Source: Actinomycetes bacterium (GTDB taxonomy: Bacteria > Actinomycetota > Acidimicrobiia > Acidimicrobiales > RAAP-2). Taken from it: DNA of 64,000 nt. The stretch covers positions 1 through 64,000 of the forward strand of contig JAKAEP010000003.1 of assembly GCA_021818265.1 (NCBI GenBank), read 5' to 3'. Below are positions 57,332 through 64,000 of the stretch, piece after piece. The notes beneath the pieces were generated by a model. That model searched no databases, was not told where the DNA came from, and saw only the letters and a list, made by a program, of their open reading frames with translations. Each line of letters starts with the position of its first letter. Position 1 is the first letter of the stretch. The translations under genes and the position numbers were made by a program.

Positions 57332-58791
57332 GCGCCCGGGCTGACGTCGCGGGCGTCCCGGTCGCCACGGGCCACTTCATCGCCAACGAGCGCGTCGACT
57401 CGGCCGCCACCTTCACCGACCGCAGCCCCCTCGACTGGTCGCTCGCCCTCGCCGAGGTGTCGCGCGGGTCGGCCGCCGACGCGTCGGCGGCCGTCGGCGC
57501 CGCGGCCGACGCGTTCCCCGCCTGGGCCGCCCTCGCACCGGCCGAACGCGGCGCCTACCTTCACCGCCTGGCCGACCTGATCGACGCGAACGTCGAGCGC
57601 CTCGCCCGGGTCGAGTGCCTCGACATGGCCATGCTCGAAGAGAGCCTCCGGCTGCGGGTCATCGGACGCGGCGCGCGCAACTTTCGCGCCTACGCCGACC
57701 TGGCCGCCGGCTACGAGGGCCGTTCCTGGTCCTCCAACGGCACCGAGAACCACGTCCAGCGCATGCCCGCCGGTCCCACCGTCGTGATCACGCCCTGGAA
57801 CGCCCCTTTCATGCTCTCGACCTGGAAGTGCGCGCCCGCCCTCGCGGCCGGCAACACCGTCATCTTGAAGCCGGCCGAGTGGTCGCCGCTGTCGTGCTCG
57901 CTGCTCATGGACCTCGTCGCCGAGGCGGGCCTCCCGCCCGGGGTGTTCAACCTGGTCCAGGGCATCGGCGAGGAGGTCGGCGCGGCTCTGGTGGCTGATC
58001 CAGGCGTCCGGCGGATCTCCTTCACCGGCTCGCCCGAGACGGGCCGTGCCATCGGGCTCGCCGCGGCGGCCAACCTCGTGCCCTTCACGGCCGAGCTCGG
58101 GGGCAAGGGCCCCTTCGTCGTCTTCGCCGACGCCGACCTCGACCTCGCGGTCGATCGGGCCGCCGTGATGTACGACGACGCGGGCCAGGTCTGCCTCGCC
58201 GGGACCCGGCTCCTCGTCGAGGCCCCGGTCTACGACGAGTTCCGCGACCGGCTCGTCGAGCGGGCCCGGGCCCACGTGCTCGGCGACAGCCGCGACCCCG
58301 CCACCACCGTCTCGCCCCTCATCCACCCCGACCACCTGGCCCGAGTCGAGGGCTTCGTCGAGCGGGCCCGGGCCGAGGGCCACCGGGTCCTCACGGGGGG
58401 CCGGCGCTGGCGTGACGACGGCCTGTGGTACGAGCCGACGGTGATCGAGCCCCTGGACAACGGCGCCGAGATCGTCCAGCGCGAGGTCTTCGGCCCGGTG
58501 CTCACCCTGCAGCGCTTCTCCGGCGAGGCCGAGGCCGTCGCCCTCGCCAACTCGACCCGCTACGGCCTCTCGGCCATGGTCTTCACCCAAGACCGCGCCC
58601 GGGCCGACCGGGTGGGGGCGCGCGTGAGGGCCGGGACGGTCTGGGTGAACTGCTTCTTGGTCCGTGACCTCACGGCGCCCTTCGGCGGCACCGGCATCTC
58701 GGGAATCGGGCGCGAGGGCGGCGACTACGCCCTCGACTTCTACAGCGACCTGAAGACCTACCAGGTGAAGGAGGGGACCACCCATGGGTGA
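57328..58791 (+). CDS. hpaE: 5-carboxymethyl-2-hydroxymuconate semialdehyde dehydrogenase (HpaE-like)
   Basis: The 487-residue aldehyde dehydrogenase oxidises the ring-cleavage semialdehyde to a dicarboxylate with NAD. VITPWNAPFMLSTWKCAPAL and ILKPAEWSPLS bind NAD. The general base is the Glu of AELGGKGP and the nucleophile the Cys of GQVCLAGTR. FGGTGISGIGREGG closes the protein. Placement between HpaG-like and HpaD-like genes gives the specific role; alone it could be any hydroxymuconic-semialdehyde dehydrogenase. The 3' end overlaps hpaD by 8 bases. Confidence 0.85.
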   Translation: MSARADVAGVPVATGHFIANERVDSAATFTDRSPLDWSLALAEVSRGSAADASAAVGAAADAFPAWAALAPAERGAYLHRLADLIDANVERLARVECLDMAMLEESLRLRVIGRGARNFRAYADLAAGYEGRSWSSNGTENHVQRMPAGPTVVITPWNAPFMLSTWKCAPALAAGNTVILKPAEWSPLSCSLLMDLVAEAGLPPGVFNLVQGIGEEVGAALVADPGVRRISFTGSPETGRAIGLAAAANLVPFTAELGGKGPFVVFADADLDLAVDRAAVMYDDAGQVCLAGTRLLVEAPVYDEFRDRLVERARAHVLGDSRDPATTVSPLIHPDHLARVEGFVERARAEGHRVLTGGRRWRDDGLWYEPTVIEPLDNGAEIVQREVFGPVLTLQRFSGEAEAVALANSTRYGLSAMVFTQDRARADRVGARVRAGTVWVNCFLVRDLTAPFGGTGISGIGREGGDYALDFYSDLKTYQVKEGTTHG

Positions 58792-59665
58792 GATCGTCGG
58801 GGCGGGCCTCTTGGCCCACGTGCCCACCATCGTCCTGCCCGACGAGGAGCGCCGGGCCCTCAACCGCGGCCGCGAGAGCACGCTCTTCTCGGGCCTTCAC
58901 CGGCTGCGCCAGGAGGTCTTCGACGTGCTGGCACCCGACCTCGTCGTGGTCTTCGACAGCCACTGGTTCACCACCGTCGAGTTCGTCGTGACCGCGGCCG
59001 AGCGGCGCCACGGGTTCTTCACCTCCGAGGAGCTGCCCCGGGGGATGTCGAGCGTGCCCTACGACGTGAAGGGCGACCCCGCCTTCGCGAAGCTCGTCGG
59101 CGAGGTCGCCCTCGCCACGCCCGAGTGCTGGATCACCCCCATCGACAACGAGCACCTGCCCATCACCTACGCCACGACGAACTTCCTGGGCTTCCTCCAG
59201 GGCGACGAGGCCTGGGTCTCGGTCAGCGTCTGCCAGACGGCCGAACCCGAGGACTTCGCCACCGTCGGTCGGGTCGTCCGCGAGGCCGTGGACCAGAGCG
59301 ACCGGCGCGTCGTGCTCATCGCCTCCGGGGCCCTCAGCCACACGTTCCACCCCCTGCGGCGCCTGCGCGACCACGAGGCGGCCGACGAGGAGCACATCTA
59401 CTCCGATGCGGCGCGCGAGTGGGACCACCGGGTCATCGAGGCCTTCGAGCGCGGCGACCACGCCTTCGTCGTCGACCACCTCGCCGACTTCGCCGCCGTC
59501 AAGCCCGAGGGGCGCTTCGGCCACTACCAGATGATGGTCGCGGCGCTCGGCGGGCGCGACTGCGTGGCCCCGGGCCGGCTCTACTCGGACTACGAGAACG
59601 CGATCGGGACCGGGCAGGTCCACGTCTGGTTCGACCGCCCGGCGAACGGCTGGGCGCGCCCGTGA
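58784..59665 (+). CDS. hpaD: 3,4-dihydroxyphenylacetate 2,3-dioxygenase, class III (HpaD)
   Basis: The 293-residue enzyme belongs to the LigB fold extradiol dioxygenases and closely follows E. coli-type HpaD. H12 (AHVP) and H60 (FDSHW) are metal ligands. FFTSEELP, IASGALSHTFHP and GTGQVHVWF match HpaD at corresponding places. It would open the ring of homoprotocatechuate next to a hydroxyl using Fe(II) and O2. It is embedded in an operon with hpaG- and hpaE-like genes, which fits. A related catecholic acid is the main alternative substrate. Confidence 0.88.
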   Translation: MGEIVGAGLLAHVPTIVLPDEERRALNRGRESTLFSGLHRLRQEVFDVLAPDLVVVFDSHWFTTVEFVVTAAERRHGFFTSEELPRGMSSVPYDVKGDPAFAKLVGEVALATPECWITPIDNEHLPITYATTNFLGFLQGDEAWVSVSVCQTAEPEDFATVGRVVREAVDQSDRRVVLIASGALSHTFHPLRRLRDHEAADEEHIYSDAAREWDHRVIEAFERGDHAFVVDHLADFAAVKPEGRFGHYQMMVAALGGRDCVAPGRLYSDYENAIGTGQVHVWFDRPANGWARP

Positions 59666-60459
59666 CCGCTCGCGGCCTCCCGTTCCCCCGGACCCCGAGC
59701 GGGCGCGCGTCGCTCCTACCGGCACCGCCCTGGCACTACTCGGGGGACCTGCTCACCGTCGAGTACCGGACCGACCCCGCGGCCGTCGCGGCCCTCCTGC
59801 CCGAGGGCGTGGAGCCGGCCCACGACGACGAGGACCCCGGGGCGGTCGCCTTCATCTGGGCCGACTGGCAGAGCTGCGGGGCCGACGGCGCCGAGCTCCT
59901 CGACCCGGTGCGCAGCCAGTACCGGGAGGCGTTCGTCGTGGTGCGCTGCCGCTACCGCGACGCCCTCTACAGCCGGTGCCTCTTCATCTGGGTCGACACC
60001 GACTTCGCGCTCGTGCGCGGCCACCTCCAGGGCTACCCCAAGAAGCTCGGCTCGATCCACCAGACCCGCCCGGTGAGCGTCGGACGGGCCGGGCCCCGGG
60101 TCGGCCCCGGGGGGCGCTTCGGGATGACCCTCGCCGCGGCCGACCGCCGCCTGGCCCAGGGCACGGTAACCCTCGAGGCCGAGGCGCCGAGCGCCGGGTT
60201 CGTGAACGGCCACCCGATGCTGCACCACCGCTACCTCCCGCGCATCGAGCTCGACGGCACCGACTCGCTCGAGGAGGTCGTCACGATGGCCGGGGTCGAC
60301 CTCGAGCTCGGGCCCGCGTGGCGAGGCAGCGCCACCCTCGACCTCTTCGACGCGCCCACCGAGGAGCTCGCCTCGATCGCCCCCCGGGAGATCATCGCCG
60401 GCTACTACCGCGCCGTCGGCACCACCTTCGCGGGAGGCACTACCCTCGAGACCCGATGA
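59662..60459 (+). CDS. Acetoacetate decarboxylase-fold protein
   Basis: The 265-residue protein has the ADC-family lysine pair in GHLQGYPKKLGSIHQT, where the second part supplies the Schiff-base lysine in true acetoacetate decarboxylase. LTVEYRTDPAAVAALLPEGV and YREAFVVVRCRYRDALYS are typical N-terminal segments. Family members include decarboxylases, but also aldolase-dehydratases. In the operon it occupies the place where an isomerase, hydratase or aldolase would be expected, so it may process the linear ring-cleavage product. GTGA coupling on both sides. Confidence 0.82.
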   Translation: MTARGLPFPRTPSGRASLLPAPPWHYSGDLLTVEYRTDPAAVAALLPEGVEPAHDDEDPGAVAFIWADWQSCGADGAELLDPVRSQYREAFVVVRCRYRDALYSRCLFIWVDTDFALVRGHLQGYPKKLGSIHQTRPVSVGRAGPRVGPGGRFGMTLAAADRRLAQGTVTLEAEAPSAGFVNGHPMLHHRYLPRIELDGTDSLEEVVTMAGVDLELGPAWRGSATLDLFDAPTEELASIAPREIIAGYYRAVGTTFAGGTTLETR

Positions 60460-60986
60460 GCCGGCGGATCGCGAGCAACGAGGCGGCCGTCGTCTCGGGG
60501 GCCGAGCGCGACATCCGCGCGCGGCTCGAGGGGCACGAGCTCGACTTCACCGCCATGAGCGCCGTCTCGAACATCTACCGCTCGGGGTCAGCGGTGCGCA
60601 ACCACATGGAGCGCACGGTGCTCTCCGACTACGACCTGAGCTGGGTGGCCTTCACGGTCCTGTGGGTGCTGTGGATCTGGGGCGACCAGGAGACCGGCCA
60701 CGTCGCGGCGGAGGCCGGGGTCACCAAGGGCACCCTCACCGGGGTGATCAAGACCCTCCAAGGACGGCGACTCATCCGGCGCCTCCCTCACCGTGACGAC
60801 CGCCGTCGCGTCTCGATCGGCCTCACGCGCTCGGGTACCCGCCTCATCGAGACGGTCTTCCCCGCTTTCAACCGCCACGAGTCGGTCGCGGTCGCGGGGC
60901 TCTCGCGCGCCGAGCAGGACGAGCTCGCGCGGCTCCTGCGCAAGGTCTTGGCGACGGTGAGCTCGGTCGACGCCACGACGGCGTAG
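60456..60986 (+). CDS. MarR-family regulator (HpaR-like)
   Basis: The 176-residue protein has a MarR winged helix: LSWVAFTVLWVLWIWGDQET, the recognition region AAEAGVTKGTLTGVIKTLQG and the wing RRLPHRDDRRRVSIGLTRSG. It is the last gene of the aromatic-acid operon, coupled by ATGA, and probably represses it in the absence of the aromatic ligand, like HpaR. The gene is followed by a strong hairpin. Confidence 0.9.
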   Translation: MSRRIASNEAAVVSGAERDIRARLEGHELDFTAMSAVSNIYRSGSAVRNHMERTVLSDYDLSWVAFTVLWVLWIWGDQETGHVAAEAGVTKGTLTGVIKTLQGRRLIRRLPHRDDRRRVSIGLTRSGTRLIETVFPAFNRHESVAVAGLSRAEQDELARLLRKVLATVSSVDATTA

Positions 60987-61010
60987 GACTCGCGCGTCGA
61001 ACGCGAGTCC
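60986..61010. terminator. Hairpin between convergent MarR and gcvPB genes
   Basis: GGACTCGCG and CGCGAGTCC form a perfect 9-base stem with a 7-base loop, starting on the last base of the MarR stop codon. There is no T tract, but the position between convergent genes fits a terminator. The remaining 70 bases up to the gcvPB stop hold a weaker CCCCG/CGGGG pair. Confidence 0.6.
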
Positions 61011-61082
61011 CTCACGCCCGCGATCTCCGCACCGGGATGCGCCCGTTCCCGACCCCGCTTGGAGTCTCCGGACGGGGCGGAT

Positions 61083-62588
61083 TTACTCCCTCGCCGCGTC
61101 GGCCGTGGCGATCAGGTGGCGAGCGGCACGGGCCTCGTCGACGCGCGCGACCGGGGTCGTCTGGGGCGCCCGGTGCAGACCCTCAGGATCGGTCGCGGCG
61201 CGCTCGGCGATGCGCTCGATCGCCTGGGCCAGGGCCTCGAGCGTCTGGGGGCTCTCGGTCTCGGTCGGCTCGAACATGAGCGCCTCGTCCACGATGAGCG
61301 GGAAGTAGACGGTGGGCGCGTGGAAGCCCTCCTCTAAGAGGGCCTTGGCGACGTCGAGGGCCCGCACGCCGTAGGCGTCCTTGAGGGCCGTGGCGCGCAG
61401 GGTGCACTCGTGCATGCACATCCGGTCGTGGGCGGCCGGCAGGATCGCCGCCAGGCGCCGGCGCAGCCAGTTGGCGTTCAGCACGGCGTGCTGGGCCACC
61501 CGGGTCAGCCCCTCGGCCCCGTGGACCTGGATGTAGGCGAGGGCCCGGGCGAGCACCAGCGCGTTGCCGTGCCAGCCGTGGACCCGGCCGATCGAGCGCG
61601 ACGGCGTCGCCCAGGCGAAGCCCTTACCCTCGCGCACGGCCCGCGGCCCCGGCAGGAACTCGACCAGGTGCGCCGCGACCGCGACCGGCCCCGCCCCCGG
61701 GCCGCCGCCGCCGTGGGGGGTGGCGAAGGTCTTGTGCAGGTTCATGTGCACGATGTCGAAGCCCATGTCCCCGGGGCGCACGACCCCGAGGATCGCGTTG
61801 AGGTTCGCCCCGTCGTAGTAGAGGAGCCCGCCCACCTCGTGCACGGCGGCAGCGATGCCCTCGATCTCCTCCTCGAAGAGCCCGAGCGTGTTGGGGTTGG
61901 TGAGCATGATGCCCGCGACGTCGGGACCGAGCACGCCGCGCAGCGCCTCAAGGTCCACGAGCCCCCGGTCGTTCGAGGGCACCGTCGTCACCTCGTAGCC
62001 GCCGAGGGTGACCGAGGCGGGGTTGGTGCCGTGGGCCGAGTCGGGGATGATGACCCGCCGGCGGGCGTCGCCGCGGCTCTCGTGGTAGGCGCGCATGAGG
62101 AGGAGCCCCGTCAGCTCGCCGGCCGCGCCGGCCGCCGGCTGGAGGGTCGCCGCGGACATCCCCGTGATCGCGCAGAGCCGCTCCTCCAGCTCGACCAGGA
62201 TCTCCAGCCAGCCCTGGGTGAGGGCGGCCGGCGCGGCGGGGTGCACGCTCGCGAGCGCGGGGTCGGCCGCCACCGCGTCGCAGAACTTGGGGTTGTACTT
62301 CATCGTGCACGAGCCGAGCGGGTACATCCCGAGGTCGACCGAGAACTGGCGGTGGCTGAGCCGGGTCACGTGGGCCACGAGGTCGCGCTCGGAGACCTCG
62401 GCGATCGCCACGGGCACCTCGGCCAGGTGCGCGGCCGGGACCAGCTCGGCGAGGGGGCGGGCCGGCACCTCGGTCGTGCGCAGCTGGTAGGCGCGGCGCC
62501 CGGGCACGGAGATCTCGAAGAGGGTGGGCTCGGCGTCGCGCCCCATGAGGGGCGCCGACGAGGCCCGCCCGGCGGGGCTCGCGGTCAC
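61083..62588 (-). CDS. gcvPB: Glycine dehydrogenase (decarboxylating) subunit 2
   Basis: This is the pyridoxal-phosphate half of the split P protein of the glycine cleavage system. The 501-residue chain has YPLGSCTMKYNPK, IPDSAHGTNPASV, YYDGANLNAI and the Schiff-base lysine in HMNLHKTFATPHGGGGPG. The split form (gcvPA plus gcvPB) is common in Gram-positive and thermophilic bacteria, less so in actinobacteria. GTG 62588 overlaps the gcvPA stop (GTGA). Confidence 0.95.
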   Translation of the reverse strand: MTASPAGRASSAPLMGRDAEPTLFEISVPGRRAYQLRTTEVPARPLAELVPAAHLAEVPVAIAEVSERDLVAHVTRLSHRQFSVDLGMYPLGSCTMKYNPKFCDAVAADPALASVHPAAPAALTQGWLEILVELEERLCAITGMSAATLQPAAGAAGELTGLLLMRAYHESRGDARRRVIIPDSAHGTNPASVTLGGYEVTTVPSNDRGLVDLEALRGVLGPDVAGIMLTNPNTLGLFEEEIEGIAAAVHEVGGLLYYDGANLNAILGVVRPGDMGFDIVHMNLHKTFATPHGGGGPGAGPVAVAAHLVEFLPGPRAVREGKGFAWATPSRSIGRVHGWHGNALVLARALAYIQVHGAEGLTRVAQHAVLNANWLRRRLAAILPAAHDRMCMHECTLRATALKDAYGVRALDVAKALLEEGFHAPTVYFPLIVDEALMFEPTETESPQTLEALAQAIERIAERAATDPEGLHRAPQTTPVARVDEARAARHLIATADAARE

Positions 62589-63946
62589 TGGAGGGCTCCT
62601 CTCATCGCCACGACGTAGCGGTCGATCTCCGCCCGGGTGCGCCGCTCGGTCACCGCGACGAGCAGCACCTCCTCGGGCGCCTCGATCGAGCGGTCCCCCG
62701 GCCCCACCAGCGCGTCCAGGGCGACCCCGGCGAGGATCCCCTCCTCGGCGAGGCGCGCCACCACCTCGCGGGCCGGACGGCGCAGGCGCAGCGCGAACTC
62801 CCGGAAGAAGGGCGCCGGGCTCGCCGGGGCGACGCCGTCGAGCTTCGTCAGCTCGTCGAAGAGGTAGTGGGCCCCCTGGGCGCAGCGCGTCGCCACCTCG
62901 CGCAGGCCCGCCGTCCCGAGCCAGCCCAGCTGCACGGCCGCGGCGACGGCCATCAGCGTCTGGTTGGTGCAGACGTTCGAGGTCGCCTTCTCGCGGCGGA
63001 TGTCCTGCTCGCGCGCGCGCAGCGTGGTGACGTAGGCGCGGCGGCCCTCGGTGTCGAGCGTCTCGCCGACGATGCGCCCGGGCAGGCGGCGCACCTGGGC
63101 CTCGGCGCAGGCGAAGAGACCGAGGTAGGGGCCGCCGAAGGAGAGCGCCGTGCCGAAGGGCTGGCCCTCCCCCACGAAGACGTCGGCGCCCCACGAGCCG
63201 GCCGAGCGCAGCACCCCCGCGGCCACCGGGTCGCCCGCCACGACGAAGAGGCCCCCGGCCGCCGTGGCGAGGGCCCTCGCCTCGGCGGGGTCCTCGAGGA
63301 CCCCGAGGTAGTTGGGGTAGGCCACGACGACCGCGGCGACCCCCTCGGGGTCGACCCCGGACCAGTCGGTGCGCCCCTCGAGGAGGGGCACCTCGACGAC
63401 CTCGTGGCCGGTGCCGGCGGCGAAGGTGCGCGCGACGGCCCGCCAGTGCGGGTGCACCCCCGAGGAGACGAGCATGCGCGAGCGGCCCGTCGCCCCGTGG
63501 GCCATGTTGAGCGCCTCGACGAGCGCCGTGGCGCCGTCGTAGAGGGAGGCGTTGGCGATCGGCAGGCCCGAGAGGCGCGCCACCAGCGTCTGGTACTCGA
63601 AGATCGCCTGGAGGACCCCCTGGGCGACCTCGGGCTGGTACGGGGTGTACGCCGTGACGAACTCGCTGCGCCCGGCGAGGGCCCGCACGACCGGGGGGAC
63701 CTCGTGGTCGTAGGCCCCGGCGCCGGCGAAGCAGACCAGCTCGGCCGCGCGCGCCGCGTTGGCCGCGCCGTAGCCCGCGACGACGGCCGCGGCGTCGGGC
63801 TCGGTCATGCCGGCCGGCAGGTCGAGCCCCCCGGCCAGGCGCACCGCGACCGGGACGTGGGCGTAGAGGCCCTCGAGCGAGTCGACCCCGACGAAGGCGA
63901 GCATCGCCTCCACCTCCTCGGGGGTGTGGGGAAGGTAGTCGGCCAT
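62585..63946 (-). CDS. gcvPA: Glycine dehydrogenase (decarboxylating) subunit 1
   Basis: The 453-residue partner subunit of the split P protein has MADYLPHTPEEVEAML at its start, AYTPYQPEVAQGVLQAIFEY, DGATALVEALNMA and GEGQPFGTALSFGGPYLGLF, all typical. It completes the glycine decarboxylase active site with GcvPB. ATG 63946 overlaps the end of the upstream gcvT and has AAGGAG at the right distance, so I prefer it to the GTG one codon earlier. Confidence 0.95.
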   Translation of the reverse strand: MADYLPHTPEEVEAMLAFVGVDSLEGLYAHVPVAVRLAGGLDLPAGMTEPDAAAVVAGYGAANAARAAELVCFAGAGAYDHEVPPVVRALAGRSEFVTAYTPYQPEVAQGVLQAIFEYQTLVARLSGLPIANASLYDGATALVEALNMAHGATGRSRMLVSSGVHPHWRAVARTFAAGTGHEVVEVPLLEGRTDWSGVDPEGVAAVVVAYPNYLGVLEDPAEARALATAAGGLFVVAGDPVAAGVLRSAGSWGADVFVGEGQPFGTALSFGGPYLGLFACAEAQVRRLPGRIVGETLDTEGRRAYVTTLRAREQDIRREKATSNVCTNQTLMAVAAAVQLGWLGTAGLREVATRCAQGAHYLFDELTKLDGVAPASPAPFFREFALRLRRPAREVVARLAEEGILAGVALDALVGPGDRSIEAPEEVLLVAVTERRTRAEIDRYVVAMRGALQ

Positions 63947-64000
63947 CACGACTCCTTGGCGACGAAGGGCAGGGCGACGACGGTGGCCTCCACCTCACGG
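63946..64000 (-). CDS. gcvT: Aminomethyltransferase (T protein), C-terminal end only
   Basis: Only the last 17 codons are inside the window (ending REVEATVVALPFVAKES). The VALPF segment matches the usual end of GcvT (RVVxLPF), and the gene order gcvT-gcvPA-gcvPB is common. The stop TGA overlaps the ATG of gcvPA. With so few residues the call rests mainly on context. Confidence 0.55.
   Translation of the reverse strand, partial: REVEATVVALPFVAKES

Overview
The window is about 64 kb of very GC-rich, tightly packed chromosomal DNA from an actinobacterium. A complete Pup-proteasome locus, an F420-type FbiC fusion, a DUF4193 protein, GTG starts and 4-base GTGA/ATGA gene overlaps all point to Actinobacteria. 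Clustering pafA directly with tatA, without pafB/pafC, together with short intergenic gaps, makes me favour the class Acidimicrobiia, but this is inference. I see no phage, insertion sequence, CRISPR array or rRNA. The longest gap between genes is about 235 bases, so no stretch over 300 bases lacks a gene.

Layout. 1-5.0 kb: the 3' end of acetyl-CoA synthetase, an FAD amine/amino-acid oxidoreductase, a DnaQ-like exonuclease, tRNA-Pro(GGG), a 51-residue unknown protein, thiS and thiO. 5.1-12.8 kb: glutamate synthase gltBD, an acyl-CoA ligase and a small helical protein. 12.8-19.2 kb (minus strand): fbiC with a LOG-family gene, and tkt with tal. 19.2-21.2 kb: a thioesterase and three small membrane proteins leading into trmI. 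21.2-31.5 kb: a ClpX-type zinc-finger/HTH protein, a ferredoxin, then mpa(arc)-dop-pup-prcB-prcA-pafA-tatA-tatC and a HelY-like helicase, an order close to that of Mycobacterium. 31.5-38.1 kb: a two-domain ThyX-like protein, a DUF4193 protein, a GNAT, an arginine-rich repeat protein, an HtrA-like protease, an SDR and a secreted protein. 38.2-42.6 kb: a crcB pair, an APC permease with a PuuD-like amidohydrolase, and a cytochrome P450. 42.7-48.9 kb: acetoacetyl-CoA synthetase, two tandem DUF2892 proteins, a TetR-controlled acyl-CoA ligase and a serine hydrolase. 49.0-54.5 kb: a five-gene branched-chain-type ABC importer ending in 3-hydroxybutyrate dehydrogenase. 54.5-61 kb: a glutamine-synthetase-like ligase divergent from a homoprotocatechuate meta-cleavage gene set with its own MarR regulator. 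61-64 kb: glycine decarboxylase gcvPB/gcvPA and the end of gcvT.

Working together. The core blocks cover ammonia assimilation, the non-oxidative pentose phosphate pathway, F420 synthesis, regulated proteolysis, Tat export and glycine cleavage. The accessory blocks point to use of organic acids, hydroxy acids, aromatic acids and amines, all feeding acetyl-CoA, acetoacetyl-CoA and semialdehydes.

The most interesting cross-gene signal is regulatory. At least eleven transcription units have a TAnnnT -10 box ending 6 or 7 bases before the start codon, which predicts leaderless mRNAs and fixes several start sites. Three similar palindromes, near the DosR operator type, lie before two DUF2892 genes and a DUF4193 gene. 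Perfect inverted repeats mark likely operators next to the permease and the aromatic-acid operon.
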